From AP-15 sp035503615 (GTDB lineage: Bacteria > Pseudomonadota > Alphaproteobacteria > ATCC43930 > CGMCC-115725), in contig DATJTI010000088.1 of the NCBI GenBank assembly GCA_035503615.1, forward strand, positions 17,689-81,688: a stretch of 64,000 nt of DNA, read 5' to 3'. The notes beneath the pieces were generated by a model. That model was given only the letters and a program-made list of their open reading frames with translations, was not told the origin of the DNA and searched no databases. Below are positions 52,220-61,035 of the stretch, piece after piece (position 1 is the stretch's first letter; every line of letters begins with the position of its first letter). Both the position numbers and the translations under genes were made by a program.

Positions 52220-52243
52220 GGGCGCCGGATCGCTCCGGCGCCC
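52220..52243. terminator. strong GC hairpin between convergent genes
   Basis: GGGCGCCGGA (52220-52229) and TCCGGCGCCC (52234-52243) form a perfect 10-bp stem with a TCGC loop, midway between the CoA-transferase stop and the unknown beta-rich gene stop. It should serve as a terminator for both strands; only a short T-containing stretch follows on either side. Confidence 0.65.
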
Positions 52244-52279
52244 CGTTCCCAGGCCGGCCGCTGTCGACCCCTCGCAATC

Positions 52280-53428
52280 TCAGGAGTCGAGCTGTACTCC
52301 GTGCCCGTTGCCATTGACCTTGGGCATCGTCATTGCTGTCGAAGGGGCCGGCTCCATCCGCCCAACCATTTCGTGTTGAAGCTGCTCGCGGTGGTCGCGC
52401 TGCTTCGCCTCGGCGCTCAACCCGGCGAGATAGCTCTGCGCAAGCGAGGTCGAGCTCTCGATCAACAACGGCACCAGATCGGTGTTCGCGGCGTAGGCCT
52501 GGGCCCAGCTGCCGCCGCCCCAGCTCCACCCGAGATTGATGTCGAACGCGACCGTCCGCGAATTTTCGGAAGTCAGGTCGATCAGCAAGGCCGGGCTGTA
52601 GGACTGCTCGACCACGGTCCCGGTGTTGATCGGCAGGGTCGAGAACATCAGCAGCACTTTTTCGATCGGTGCGATGACATCGGTGAAATTGCCATAGAGC
52701 GTAAAGGCGCACATCGGCGTGACCGCACCCTGCGGGTTGGACTGGCTGATGCCGCAGGTGAATTGCGTCGTCGTCTGGTTGGCGATGTCGATCGCTTTTG
52801 CCGTTCCCGACTGGGTGTTGACCGTGCCGGTGCCGGCCGGCGTCTGGACCTGCAAGGTCTGGCCGAGACCGATCGGATAGGAATTGGTGGCGACGATCTG
52901 GCCGCCGGCGACCACCTGGCTGGTCGACGTATAGGCCTGGTAGCTCTCCGACCAGGAGAGTTGTGTCGTCAGGCCGAAAGCCGCAGTCTCGAACCACACC
53001 ACCGGCGCACCGACTGCGGTCGTCTTGACCGCCTTGAAACCGTAAAGATAAAAGCCGCCGGTGCTCAGCGCGTTGACCGTGGTCTGGTTCATCGTGATCG
53101 TGATTGCATAAGGGGTCGCCATTGCTGCATCTCCTGTTGCTGTCGACTGTGTCGGTAACTGGGCAAGAGGCGGCTGCACGCTCGTGATCGGAATGTTCAT
53201 CTGGTGCGGTGGATGGGCGTAGTGCACGTCGAGCGTACTGCTGAGGACGTTGTGGCGGTTGAGCAGGTTCGCCGCGCAATCGACAATGACCACCGCAGTA
53301 TTGGTATCAGGGCCGACGAACTGGATGTGCCACCAGCTCGTGGTCCCGTCGCGATAATGGTAGGTCACATAGGCAGCGTTTGGCGGTTGGGCGGGCAAAG
53401 TCTGCGCCAGCGTGATCCGGTAAAGCAT
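52280..53428 (-). CDS. beta-rich protein of unknown function
   Basis: 382 residues; no family recognised. No signal peptide. An N-terminal module (about 1-75: YVTYHYRDGTTSWWHIQFVG, then VVIVDCAANLLNRHN) is followed by a Gln/Pro linker and a larger second module from about residue 103 (ATPYAITITMNQTTVNAL, FYLYGFKAV, VVWFETAAFG, SYPIGLGQTLQV, PMCAFTLYGNF, INLGWSWGGG). It is rich in Thr, Gln, Ser and aromatic residues with alternating patterns that suggest beta sheets, and has a charged low-complexity C-tail. A strong ribosome site (AAGGAGGG) precedes ATG 53428. Composition differs from neighbours, and the leader is AT-rich with tandem repeats, which fits acquisition from elsewhere. Confidence 0.65.
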   Translation of the reverse strand: MLYRITLAQTLPAQPPNAAYVTYHYRDGTTSWWHIQFVGPDTNTAVVIVDCAANLLNRHNVLSSTLDVHYAHPPHQMNIPITSVQPPLAQLPTQSTATGDAAMATPYAITITMNQTTVNALSTGGFYLYGFKAVKTTAVGAPVVWFETAAFGLTTQLSWSESYQAYTSTSQVVAGGQIVATNSYPIGLGQTLQVQTPAGTGTVNTQSGTAKAIDIANQTTTQFTCGISQSNPQGAVTPMCAFTLYGNFTDVIAPIEKVLLMFSTLPINTGTVVEQSYSPALLIDLTSENSRTVAFDINLGWSWGGGSWAQAYAANTDLVPLLIESSTSLAQSYLAGLSAEAKQRDHREQLQHEMVGRMEPAPSTAMTMPKVNGNGHGVQLDS

Positions 53429-53441
53429 CGCTTCCCTCCTT

Positions 53442-53525
53442 GGTCCTGGCTCGCTCGGGGTCCTGGCTCGCTCGGGGTCGTCGCTCGCGGGGGTCCGTGG
53501 CTCGCGGGGTCCGTAGCTCGCTCGG
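53442..53525. repeat. about five degenerate 15-18-bp tandem repeats in the leader of the unknown gene
   Basis: GGTCCTGGCTCGCTCGG is perfect twice (53442-53458, 53459-53475) and decays through three further units to 53525. The array sits between the ribosome site of the 53428 gene and its candidate promoter, so it is transcribed as 5' leader. Confidence 0.85.
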
Positions 53526-53599
53526 GCAGGCTCAGCATGGCCAGCGGCGGATTAAGAAACAGTTGCAACAGGAACCCGTTCTCAGAAATGAATTCAGTT

Positions 53600-53628
53600 A
53601 TTTATGGTGGATACCGATAAACCGCCAA
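53600..53628 (-). promoter_or_regulatory. candidate promoter for the unknown beta-rich gene
   Basis: On the minus strand TTGGCG (53628-53623) and ATAAAT (53605-53600) are 17 bases apart in the AT-rich patch, about 170 bases upstream of the ATG at 53428. Confidence 0.35.
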
Positions 53629-53766
53629 GGAATGATCAATAGAATAATGTTATGAATCCCGGACGATATTGTGCCGCCCAAAGCCGATATTTTAGCAGAT
53701 CGGGGCGCCGAGCGGGTTGTGATCCATGGCTCGACGCGGCGTTGGAGCCTCACTTGCCGCCATGCC

Positions 53767-55044
53767 TCAGCGGCGGAACAGGCCGACCAGCTCCAGATGC
53801 GGCGACCAGACGAACTGGTCGATCGGAACGACCCGCTCCAGACGGAAGCCGCCGGCGATCAATTGGGCCGCGTCGCGGGCGAAGGTGGCCGGGTTGCACG
53901 AGACCGCGGCCACGGTGCCGAGGTTCGAGGCTGCGAATGCCGCAGCCTGGCTGATGGCTCCGGCGCGCGGCGGATCGAGCACCGCAGCAGCGTAGCCGGC
54001 GAGCATTTCCGGCGGCAGCGGCGCTCGGGCGAGATCGCGGCGCTCGACTGTGACCCCCGGCACCCCTCGCGCGGCGGCGGCGAGCGCAGCCGCACTGCGG
54101 GCGTCGCCTTCGACGGCATGCACCGCACCCTGCCCGGCGAGCGCAAATGCGAAGGTGCCGAGCCCGGCATAGAGATCGAGCGCCGGCCGATCCGGGCCGA
54201 TGCCGTTGACGATTTCGGCGACGAGGCTCGCTTCGGCCGCTTCGCTCGCCTGCAGAAAGGCGCCGGGTGGAAGTTCGACCGCGACGCCGGTGCAGACGAT
54301 GCGGACCGTTCGCCGCTCGACGACGAGGCTCTCATCCTCGCCTGACCGCCAGACGATGCGGGCGAGGTCGCGGTGATCGGCGAACCCGCCAAGTGCCTCG
54401 AACGCGTCTTGGCCGGGCTGGTCGTCGCCCTCGATCAAGAGATCGATACCGCTGTCGGTGCGGGTCAATATGGCCGCTGCCGTCCCGCCGGGCCGCAATA
54501 GCTCGGGGACGAGACGGCGCAGCCCGGCGATGATCGTGAACAGTGCCGGTACGAGGACCGGGCATTCGTCGAGATCGACGAGATCACGATGCCGGCGCCG
54601 ATGGAACCCGACCCGTCCCGGTTGCCGCGGATCGGCTGGCCGGGCGAGGCCGAGCCGTGCCCGCCGCCGGGCGGGAGCCACCGTGCGCAGCGGCGCGACG
54701 ACACCGGGGTCGATCCCTGAGCGCTGCAGCGCCCGGTATAGCCCGTCGAGCTTGGTGGCCTGGTAGGTTGCGCGGTCGAGATGCTGCAACGCGCAGCCGC
54801 CGCAAGACCCGAAATGGCGGCAGGGTGGTGTGGCGCGCCCCGGCCCGGCGGCGACCAGTTCGACCACCCGACCCTCCCTGCCGCCGCCGCGGCGGGCTCC
54901 GAGCCGGGCACGCACCCGGTCTCCCGGCACGGTGAACGGCAGATAGACCGGTGTGCCGCGCCAATCGGCGACACCGTCGCCGGCGCTGCCGATCCGTTTG
55001 ACCGTCAGTTCGACCAGCTCTTCGCGAAAGGCAGGCGCCGCCAT
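53767..55044 (-). CDS. 23S rRNA (uracil-5-)-methyltransferase, RlmD/RumA family
   Basis: 425 residues. Order of domains: an N-terminal TRAM OB-fold (VELTVKRIGSAGDGVADWRGTPVYLPFTVPGDRVRARL in pieces, residues 10-47), the iron-sulfur cluster site CRHFGSCGGCALQH with the fourth Cys in DECPVL, and the methyltransferase half with LDLYAGLGTFAFALA, VLDPPRAGA and the nucleophile Cys in AVSCNPATFARD. It methylates a uridine of 23S rRNA. ATG 55044. Which of RlmC/RlmD/other type is uncertain, so no symbol is given. It diverges from the mmsA region. Confidence 0.9.
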   Translation of the reverse strand: MAAPAFREELVELTVKRIGSAGDGVADWRGTPVYLPFTVPGDRVRARLGARRGGGREGRVVELVAAGPGRATPPCRHFGSCGGCALQHLDRATYQATKLDGLYRALQRSGIDPGVVAPLRTVAPARRRARLGLARPADPRQPGRVGFHRRRHRDLVDLDECPVLVPALFTIIAGLRRLVPELLRPGGTAAAILTRTDSGIDLLIEGDDQPGQDAFEALGGFADHRDLARIVWRSGEDESLVVERRTVRIVCTGVAVELPPGAFLQASEAAEASLVAEIVNGIGPDRPALDLYAGLGTFAFALAGQGAVHAVEGDARSAAALAAAARGVPGVTVERRDLARAPLPPEMLAGYAAAVLDPPRAGAISQAAAFAASNLGTVAAVSCNPATFARDAAQLIAGGFRLERVVPIDQFVWSPHLELVGLFRR

Positions 55045-55092
55045 GCGTCAGGCTTCTCTCAATAATCCGCGACGACAGGGGAGGGAGGCGCC

Positions 55093-55112
55093 GCCGATTC
55101 CATATAATCGGC
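55093..55112. promoter_or_regulatory. palindrome over a perfect -10 box between divergent genes
   Basis: GCCGATT-N6-AATCGGC (55093-55112) contains TATAAT at 55103-55108 on the plus strand. There is no convincing -35. The place between the RlmD-like gene and the mmsA side suggests a promoter with an overlapping operator. Confidence 0.35.
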
Positions 55113-55187
55113 ACATCATCGACATAATCGAACCATTGCCGTCGGTGAAGCTGCGTTGGTGATCGCCATCGAGTTCAGGGGATTGTA

Positions 55188-55274
55188 ATGTATCGTTGGG
55201 TGTATTGGAGTGGGATAACGCTGGCCGTGATCTGGACGGCCTTTTCCGCGTACAGCGCGCTCAGCGGGATCTGA
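55188..55274 (+). CDS. possible 28-residue single-helix membrane peptide
   Basis: ATG 55188 to TGA 55272-55274 encodes 28 residues: a short aromatic/basic start (MYRWVYW), a hydrophobic middle (SGITLAVIWTAFSAY) and a short end. It has an AGGGG ribosome site 6 bases before the ATG. It could be a single transmembrane peptide. It is too short for database assignment by eye and could be chance. It lies 123 bases before mmsA on the same strand. Confidence 0.35.
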   Translation: MYRWVYWSGITLAVIWTAFSAYSALSGI

Positions 55275-55397
55275 ACCGACGCCGCCGCGGCGACACCCGC
55301 GCCGCCGTGGCGATTGCGACAAAATCCGCTGCCGCTCGCACCATGCCGGGTCTATATGATGGCGGGAGCGAGGAGACCAGCGAGCGGGTGCAACCTG

Positions 55398-56891
<1,494 letters not shown>

Positions 56892-56948
56892 ACGCGCGAA
56901 CCGGCACCTGTCAAATGGCCGGATTCGAAGGTCATTGGAGCGCGTAAA

Positions 56949-57236
56949 ATGGCCAATGATCCCCTTATCGGCGAAGATCTTCTGCGCAACGTCCAAGCAT
57001 TCGTCGCGGAGAAATGGCAGCCGCACCATCCGTGCGATCGATGCGGCACGTTCCACTGGTCCGTCTTGCCTGCTAACGCTGCTGTATTAAGCTTGCGTGC
57101 TATAAGCGACAGTGGACAGTCCTCCCCAGGCTATGAAGTGGAATTCATTCCGGTATATTGCAATAACTGCGGCAATACAATAAATATTTATATTGGAGTA
57201 TTCATGGAATGGTGGATGAAGCGGCAGACAACGTAA
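56949..57236 (+). CDS. small zinc-ribbon-like protein
   Basis: 95 residues with two C-x-x-C pairs (CDRC near residue 29 and CNNC near 71), the layout of a zinc ribbon, and a hydrophobic/aromatic C-terminal segment (INIYIGVFMEWWMK). The last half of the gene is clearly AT-rich compared with neighbours, which points to foreign origin. ATG 56949 with GGAG 9 bases upstream. It overlaps the next small gene by 28 bases. Family unknown to me; a two-gene cassette with its neighbour is likely. Confidence 0.7.
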   Translation: MANDPLIGEDLLRNVQAFVAEKWQPHHPCDRCGTFHWSVLPANAAVLSLRAISDSGQSSPGYEVEFIPVYCNNCGNTINIYIGVFMEWWMKRQTT

Positions 57237-57448
57237 TAGGTCGGGGCCGCTTCCCTTCCGGCGCAGGAGGCTCTGGTCCGCGCGACCCCGGAACCGAAGC
57301 GAGATTGTCGATCCTCGAATTGGCAGTGGATGAGATACGAACGGAACTCAGAGGGATCCGGGTTGATCTCGCTGAGATCAAGGGCAGGCTGTCAAACACC
57401 CAGGCAGGTCTGATCCTCGCCATTTTCGCCGGGTGTTTGGATTTCTGA
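57209..57448 (+). pseudogene. small coiled-coil membrane-type protein with likely frameshift
   Basis: The open frame encodes 79 residues: a low-complexity start, a charged helix (RLSILELAVDEIRTELRGIRVDLAEIKGRLS) that looks coiled-coil, then the beginning of a hydrophobic segment (AGLILAIFAGCLDF). The frame stops inside this segment. Reading one frame over from 57433 gives VFGFLKLAALH and a stop at 57466-57468, which completes the membrane helix naturally, so one G seems lost in the run near 57431. The truncated form may be nonfunctional. Overlaps the zinc-ribbon gene by 28 bases. Confidence 0.55.
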
Positions 57449-57481
57449 AGCTTGCTGCCCTTCACTGATGTACTCGCATTC

Positions 57482-59107
57482 CTACGCCGCGAGCGCGTCT
57501 TCGAGGACCATCGCGGCGCATTTTTCGCCGATCATGATCGACGGGCCGTTGGTGTTGCCGCCCGGCACCTGCGGCATGATCGAGGCGTCGGCAACGCGCA
57601 GCCGCTCGATCCCGTGCACCCGCAGCCGCGGGTCGACAACCGCCGTCGTCTCGGTCTCAGGGCCCATGCGACAGGTGCCGACCGGATGCAGGTTGGAGAC
57701 GCCGCGCACCCGGATCTCCTCGATCATCGCTGCCTCGCTTTCGACCTCTGGTCCGGGCAGCACCTCCTCGGCGACAAACGGCCTCAACGCCGGCTGTGCT
57801 GCGATCTTGCGCGAGAGCCGCATGCCGTAGATCAGCGCCTGGAAATCGTAGTCGCTTGCCAGGAAATTGAACTGTATCGCCGGCGGGGCGAGCGGGTCGG
57901 GGCTCTTGATCCGCACCGTGCCGCGGCCGTCGGGGCGCAGATGCACCGGGCTGAAGGTGAAGGCCGAGAACGGGTGCGGCTTGATCCCGGTGCGCAGCCG
58001 CTCGACCGCACTCCAGCCGGACATGTTGATCTGCAGGTCGGGCTGTTCGAGGCGCGGATCGGTGCGCACCAGCGCTCCGGCATAGATCCCGGCGTTCGAG
58101 AGATGGCCCGAGCGGCTCACCGCATATTGCACCGCCGCCTTGAGCTTCAGCACCGGGCTCTTCGCCATGTCGTTGACGGTGACCTTCTGCGGGCAGCGCC
58201 AGACGAGGTAGGTGTTGAAATGGTCGTGCAGGTTGGCGCCGACACCGGCGATCTCACGCACCACCGGCACGCCGAATTCGGCGAGGAGATCGGCCGGACC
58301 GAGGCCCGAAAGCTGCAACAGCTGCGGCGAGCCGTAGACGCCGCCGGAGACGATGATCTCGCCGCGCACCCGGGCGGTGCGGCGCCCATGCGGGGTGTGG
58401 TATTCGATGCCGACCGCGCGCGGGCCGTCGAACAGGATGCGGGTGGCGTGCGCGTTGGTCGCGATCGTCAGGTTGCGCCGGCCTTTCGCCGGGCCGAGAT
58501 AGGCCCTGGCCGAACTCCAGCGCCGCCGGTTGGTCGTCGTCGTCTGGTAATAGCCGACACCTTCCTGGCGCACCCCGTTGAAATCGGTGTTGGCGGGGAT
58601 GCCGGCCTCGATCGAGGCCTGGACCATCGCGTCGCCGAGCGGCGAGCGCACCGGGTTCGACACGTGCAGCGGTCCGCCCTTGCCGTGGAATGCGTCCGCG
58701 CCGCGCTCCTGGTCCTCGGCTTTTTTGAAGAACGGCAGCACCGAATCCCAGTCCCAGCCCTCACAGCCGCGCTGCCGCCAGCCATCGTAATCGGTCGCGG
58801 TGCCGCGCATGTACACCATGCCGTTGATCGAACTGGTGCCGCCCAGCACCTTGCCGCGCGGCTGGTAGAGGGTGCGGCCGTTGAGCTCCTTCTCGGGCTC
58901 GCTCTCGAACATCCAGTTGACCCGCGGGTTGGTGAAGGTCTTGGTGTAGCCAAGCGGGATATGGATCCACGGGTTGGAGTCGCGCCCGCCGGCCTCGAGC
59001 AGCAACACCCGGTATTTTCCCGATTCGCTGAGCCGCCCGGCGACGGCGCAGCCGGCCGAACCCGCGCCGGTGACAATAAAATCGTAGGTTTCTTCCGCTG
59101 CCGTCAT
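57482..59107 (-). CDS. GMC family oxidoreductase (choline dehydrogenase type)
   Basis: 541-residue FAD enzyme. The FAD-binding start is YDFIVTGAGSAGCAVAGRLSE; GMC signatures are RGKVLGGTSSINGMVYMRG and GVYGSPQLLQLSGLGPADLL; the active-site His is in LHPVGTCRMG and the Asn in GGNTNGPSIMIGEK. Oxidises a primary alcohol; a choline or polyethylene-glycol-type substrate cannot be told apart by sequence. ATG 59107 matches the family; a longer frame upstream is not protein-like. Confidence 0.92.
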   Translation of the reverse strand: MTAAEETYDFIVTGAGSAGCAVAGRLSESGKYRVLLLEAGGRDSNPWIHIPLGYTKTFTNPRVNWMFESEPEKELNGRTLYQPRGKVLGGTSSINGMVYMRGTATDYDGWRQRGCEGWDWDSVLPFFKKAEDQERGADAFHGKGGPLHVSNPVRSPLGDAMVQASIEAGIPANTDFNGVRQEGVGYYQTTTTNRRRWSSARAYLGPAKGRRNLTIATNAHATRILFDGPRAVGIEYHTPHGRRTARVRGEIIVSGGVYGSPQLLQLSGLGPADLLAEFGVPVVREIAGVGANLHDHFNTYLVWRCPQKVTVNDMAKSPVLKLKAAVQYAVSRSGHLSNAGIYAGALVRTDPRLEQPDLQINMSGWSAVERLRTGIKPHPFSAFTFSPVHLRPDGRGTVRIKSPDPLAPPAIQFNFLASDYDFQALIYGMRLSRKIAAQPALRPFVAEEVLPGPEVESEAAMIEEIRVRGVSNLHPVGTCRMGPETETTAVVDPRLRVHGIERLRVADASIMPQVPGGNTNGPSIMIGEKCAAMVLEDALAA

Positions 59108-59427
59108 CGTCGTTTCCCCGCTTTGCTGCGGCAAACGATAACCAAAGCCGGGCGCAGCGGGAAGCCCGGCATCGCCGGGCGCGATGGCAGCCGATCCGGA
59201 AGAGGCGCAGAAGGGCACCGCGGCGATACCGGCCCGCCTGACAGCCGGGTCAGCCGCGGCGGTTCGGCCGCGGCGCATTTCTGCGTCCTCTGCGATGCAA
59301 CCGGGGCGGGGAGGATGACAATTTTCACGTCCTATCCATATAGGGCGGTGTGAGTGACAGCCTGGACGCCGTGCCGTCGGGAAAAGGCCCCAGCGGCGCT
59401 GGTCCTCCGGGACCGATGGAGGGAGCG
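59108..59427. other. 320-base divergent intergenic region
   Basis: No gene recognised. GCCCGGC-ATC-GCCGGGC at 59164-59180 is a 7-bp hairpin in the leader of the GMC gene. A short AT-rich patch (about 59318-59345, with ATATAGG) may hold a promoter for the tyrosine-rich gene. Confidence 0.4.
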
Positions 59428-59931
59428 ATGTCTGTTCGCCTGGTTGGTGGCCGGTATGGTCGTGGCGTCCTGCTGGCGATGGCGTCGTCGGCGGCAATCG
59501 CTTTTGCCGCCCCGCTGCAGCCGGCGGCCGCGCAGACGGCCAGCGGCTATTCCTACGCGCAGCCGACGACACCGAGCTATTCCTACCAGCAGCCGGGCAC
59601 GAGCGCGGCCTATCCCGGTTATTCCTACCAGCAACCGGCGCAGTCCGGCTATTCCTACAATCCATATTACTCATATTATAACCCGTACTATTCTTATCCC
59701 TACTATGGATATAACCCATATTACTCTTACTATAATCCCTACTACGGATATCCTTATTACGGGTATCCATGGTATTGGCCGGTCGGTGTCACGGTCGGGT
59801 TTGGCTGGGGCGGCTGGGGCTGGGGTCATGGTTGCTGCTGGGGCGGCTGGGGCCGTGGTGGCTGGGGTCACGGTGGCTGGGGCGGCGGATTTCACGGCGG
59901 CGGCGGCTTTCATGGCGGCGGCCATCGCTAG
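59428..59931 (+). CDS. secreted tyrosine- and glycine-rich protein
   Basis: 167 residues. After a signal peptide (YGRGVLLAMASSAAIAFAAPLQPAAAQ) comes a SYxYxQP region, then about 40 residues composed largely of Tyr with Asn, Pro, Ser and Gly (NPYYSYYNPYYSYPYYGY repeats), then WYWP, a Gly/Trp-rich stretch with a Cys-Cys, and a Gly/His end (GGGFHGGG). The pattern resembles adhesive or aggregation-prone low-complexity proteins. GGAGGG is 5 bases before ATG 59428; a GTG at 59350 is an alternative start. Function unknown. The Tyr codons are a mix of TAT and TAC, so it is not a simple recent repeat. Confidence 0.75.
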   Translation: MSVRLVGGRYGRGVLLAMASSAAIAFAAPLQPAAAQTASGYSYAQPTTPSYSYQQPGTSAAYPGYSYQQPAQSGYSYNPYYSYYNPYYSYPYYGYNPYYSYYNPYYGYPYYGYPWYWPVGVTVGFGWGGWGWGHGCCWGGWGRGGWGHGGWGGGFHGGGGFHGGGHR

Positions 59932-59956
59932 CTGACCGGGCCGGCGCGTACTCCGG

Positions 59957-60946
59957 ATGGGCGACGGGAGCATGGCCGACCGCGCGCCTCTCGCGGCCTA
60001 TCTTGGCCGGGTTCTCGCCGACGCGACGATCCCCGAACTGCCGGCGCATTATGCCGGCAAGGTGCGCGACAATTACGACTTGCCCGATGGGCGGCGGATC
60101 ATCATCGCCACCGATCGGCTCAGCGCCTTTGACCGGATGATCACCGCGATCCCATTGAAGGGGCAGGTGCTGACCGGGCTCGCCCGGTTCTGGTTCGAGG
60201 CGACGCGCGAGCTTTGCCCAAACCACGTCATCGGCTACCCCGATCCCAACGTGCTGGTTGGCCGGCGGCTGCGGATCATGCCGGTCGAGATCGTCGTGCG
60301 CGATTATCTGGCGGGAACGACCGCGACCTCGATCTGGCCGATGTACCGGGACGGGCAGCGGGAGATTTACGGGCTGCATTTTCCCGACGGGTTGCGCCAG
60401 AACCAGAAGCTGCCGGCGACGATCATCACCCCGACGACCAAGAGCTTCGACGGCGGCCATGACGAGCCGCTGACCGCCGCCGAGATCATCGGGCGCGGGC
60501 TGTTGACAGCGGAGCAATGGGACAGCGTGTCAAGCCTCGCGCTGGGCCTGTTCGCGCGCGGGCGCGAGATCGCCGCGGATCGCGGGCTGATCCTCGCCGA
60601 CACCAAATACGAGTTCGGTTTCGACCCAGAGGGGCGGATCGTGCTGGCCGACGAACTACACACCCCCGACAGCAGCCGCTACTGGCTCGCGGACAGCTAT
60701 CCCCGGCATCTCGCCGCTGGCGAGCCGCCCGAGACCCTCGACAAGGATTTTGTGCGCCGCTGGGTCGCCGCCCGCTGCGACCCCTATCGCGAGCCGATCC
60801 CGGACATCCCGAGCGAGATCGTCGCCGAAGCCGCCCGGCTCTATATCGAGGTGTATGAGCGCATCACCGGGCGGCGCTTCGATTTTCCCGATCCGGACGT
60901 GCCGATCCTCGACCGCATCCGCACCAACCTCGCCCAGTATTTCTGA
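59957..60946 (+). CDS. purC: phosphoribosylaminoimidazole-succinocarboxamide synthase (SAICAR synthase)
   Basis: 329 residues, the longer eukaryote-like form rather than the 240-residue bacterial form. It joins aspartate to CAIR in purine synthesis with ATP. Visible: YAGKVRDNYDLPDGRRIIIATDRLSAFDR, the signature MPVEIVVRDYLAGTTATSIW and ILADTKYEFGFD, then DELHTPDSSRYW. Start is ATG 59957 or ATG 59972 (MADRAP); neither has a clear ribosome site. Standalone; other purine genes are absent. Confidence 0.93.
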   Translation: MGDGSMADRAPLAAYLGRVLADATIPELPAHYAGKVRDNYDLPDGRRIIIATDRLSAFDRMITAIPLKGQVLTGLARFWFEATRELCPNHVIGYPDPNVLVGRRLRIMPVEIVVRDYLAGTTATSIWPMYRDGQREIYGLHFPDGLRQNQKLPATIITPTTKSFDGGHDEPLTAAEIIGRGLLTAEQWDSVSSLALGLFARGREIAADRGLILADTKYEFGFDPEGRIVLADELHTPDSSRYWLADSYPRHLAAGEPPETLDKDFVRRWVAARCDPYREPIPDIPSEIVAEAARLYIEVYERITGRRFDFPDPDVPILDRIRTNLAQYF

Positions 60947-60972
60947 GCTGCACAACCGACGGTGCGCATTAC

Positions 60973-60992
60973 GCGGGGTCCGACCCCGCCCG
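60973..60992. terminator. GC inverted repeat between convergent purC and ketopantoate reductase-like genes
   Basis: GCGGGG-TCCGA-CCCCGC (60973-60989) can form a short hairpin. The 17-base core is nearly the same as the element at 40830-40846. No T-run. Confidence 0.35.
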
Positions 60993-61035
60993 CCGCGCCG
61001 GGCGATCGCCAAACTTGTCGGGGCTGACCCAGCGT

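Larger units (their letters stand above)
53429..53766. other. 338-base intergenic region with repeats and an AT-rich patch
   Basis: No gene recognised. Holds the 53442-53525 repeats, then an AT-rich segment (about 53575-53700) that contrasts sharply with the surrounding DNA and contains the candidate promoter below. The region ends at the stop of the RlmD-like gene on the minus strand. Confidence 0.6.

Noticed and set aside
57452..59353. 633-codon plus-strand frame opposite the GMC oxidoreductase
   Set aside because: Typical high-GC antisense frame; all recognisable motifs are on the minus strand.
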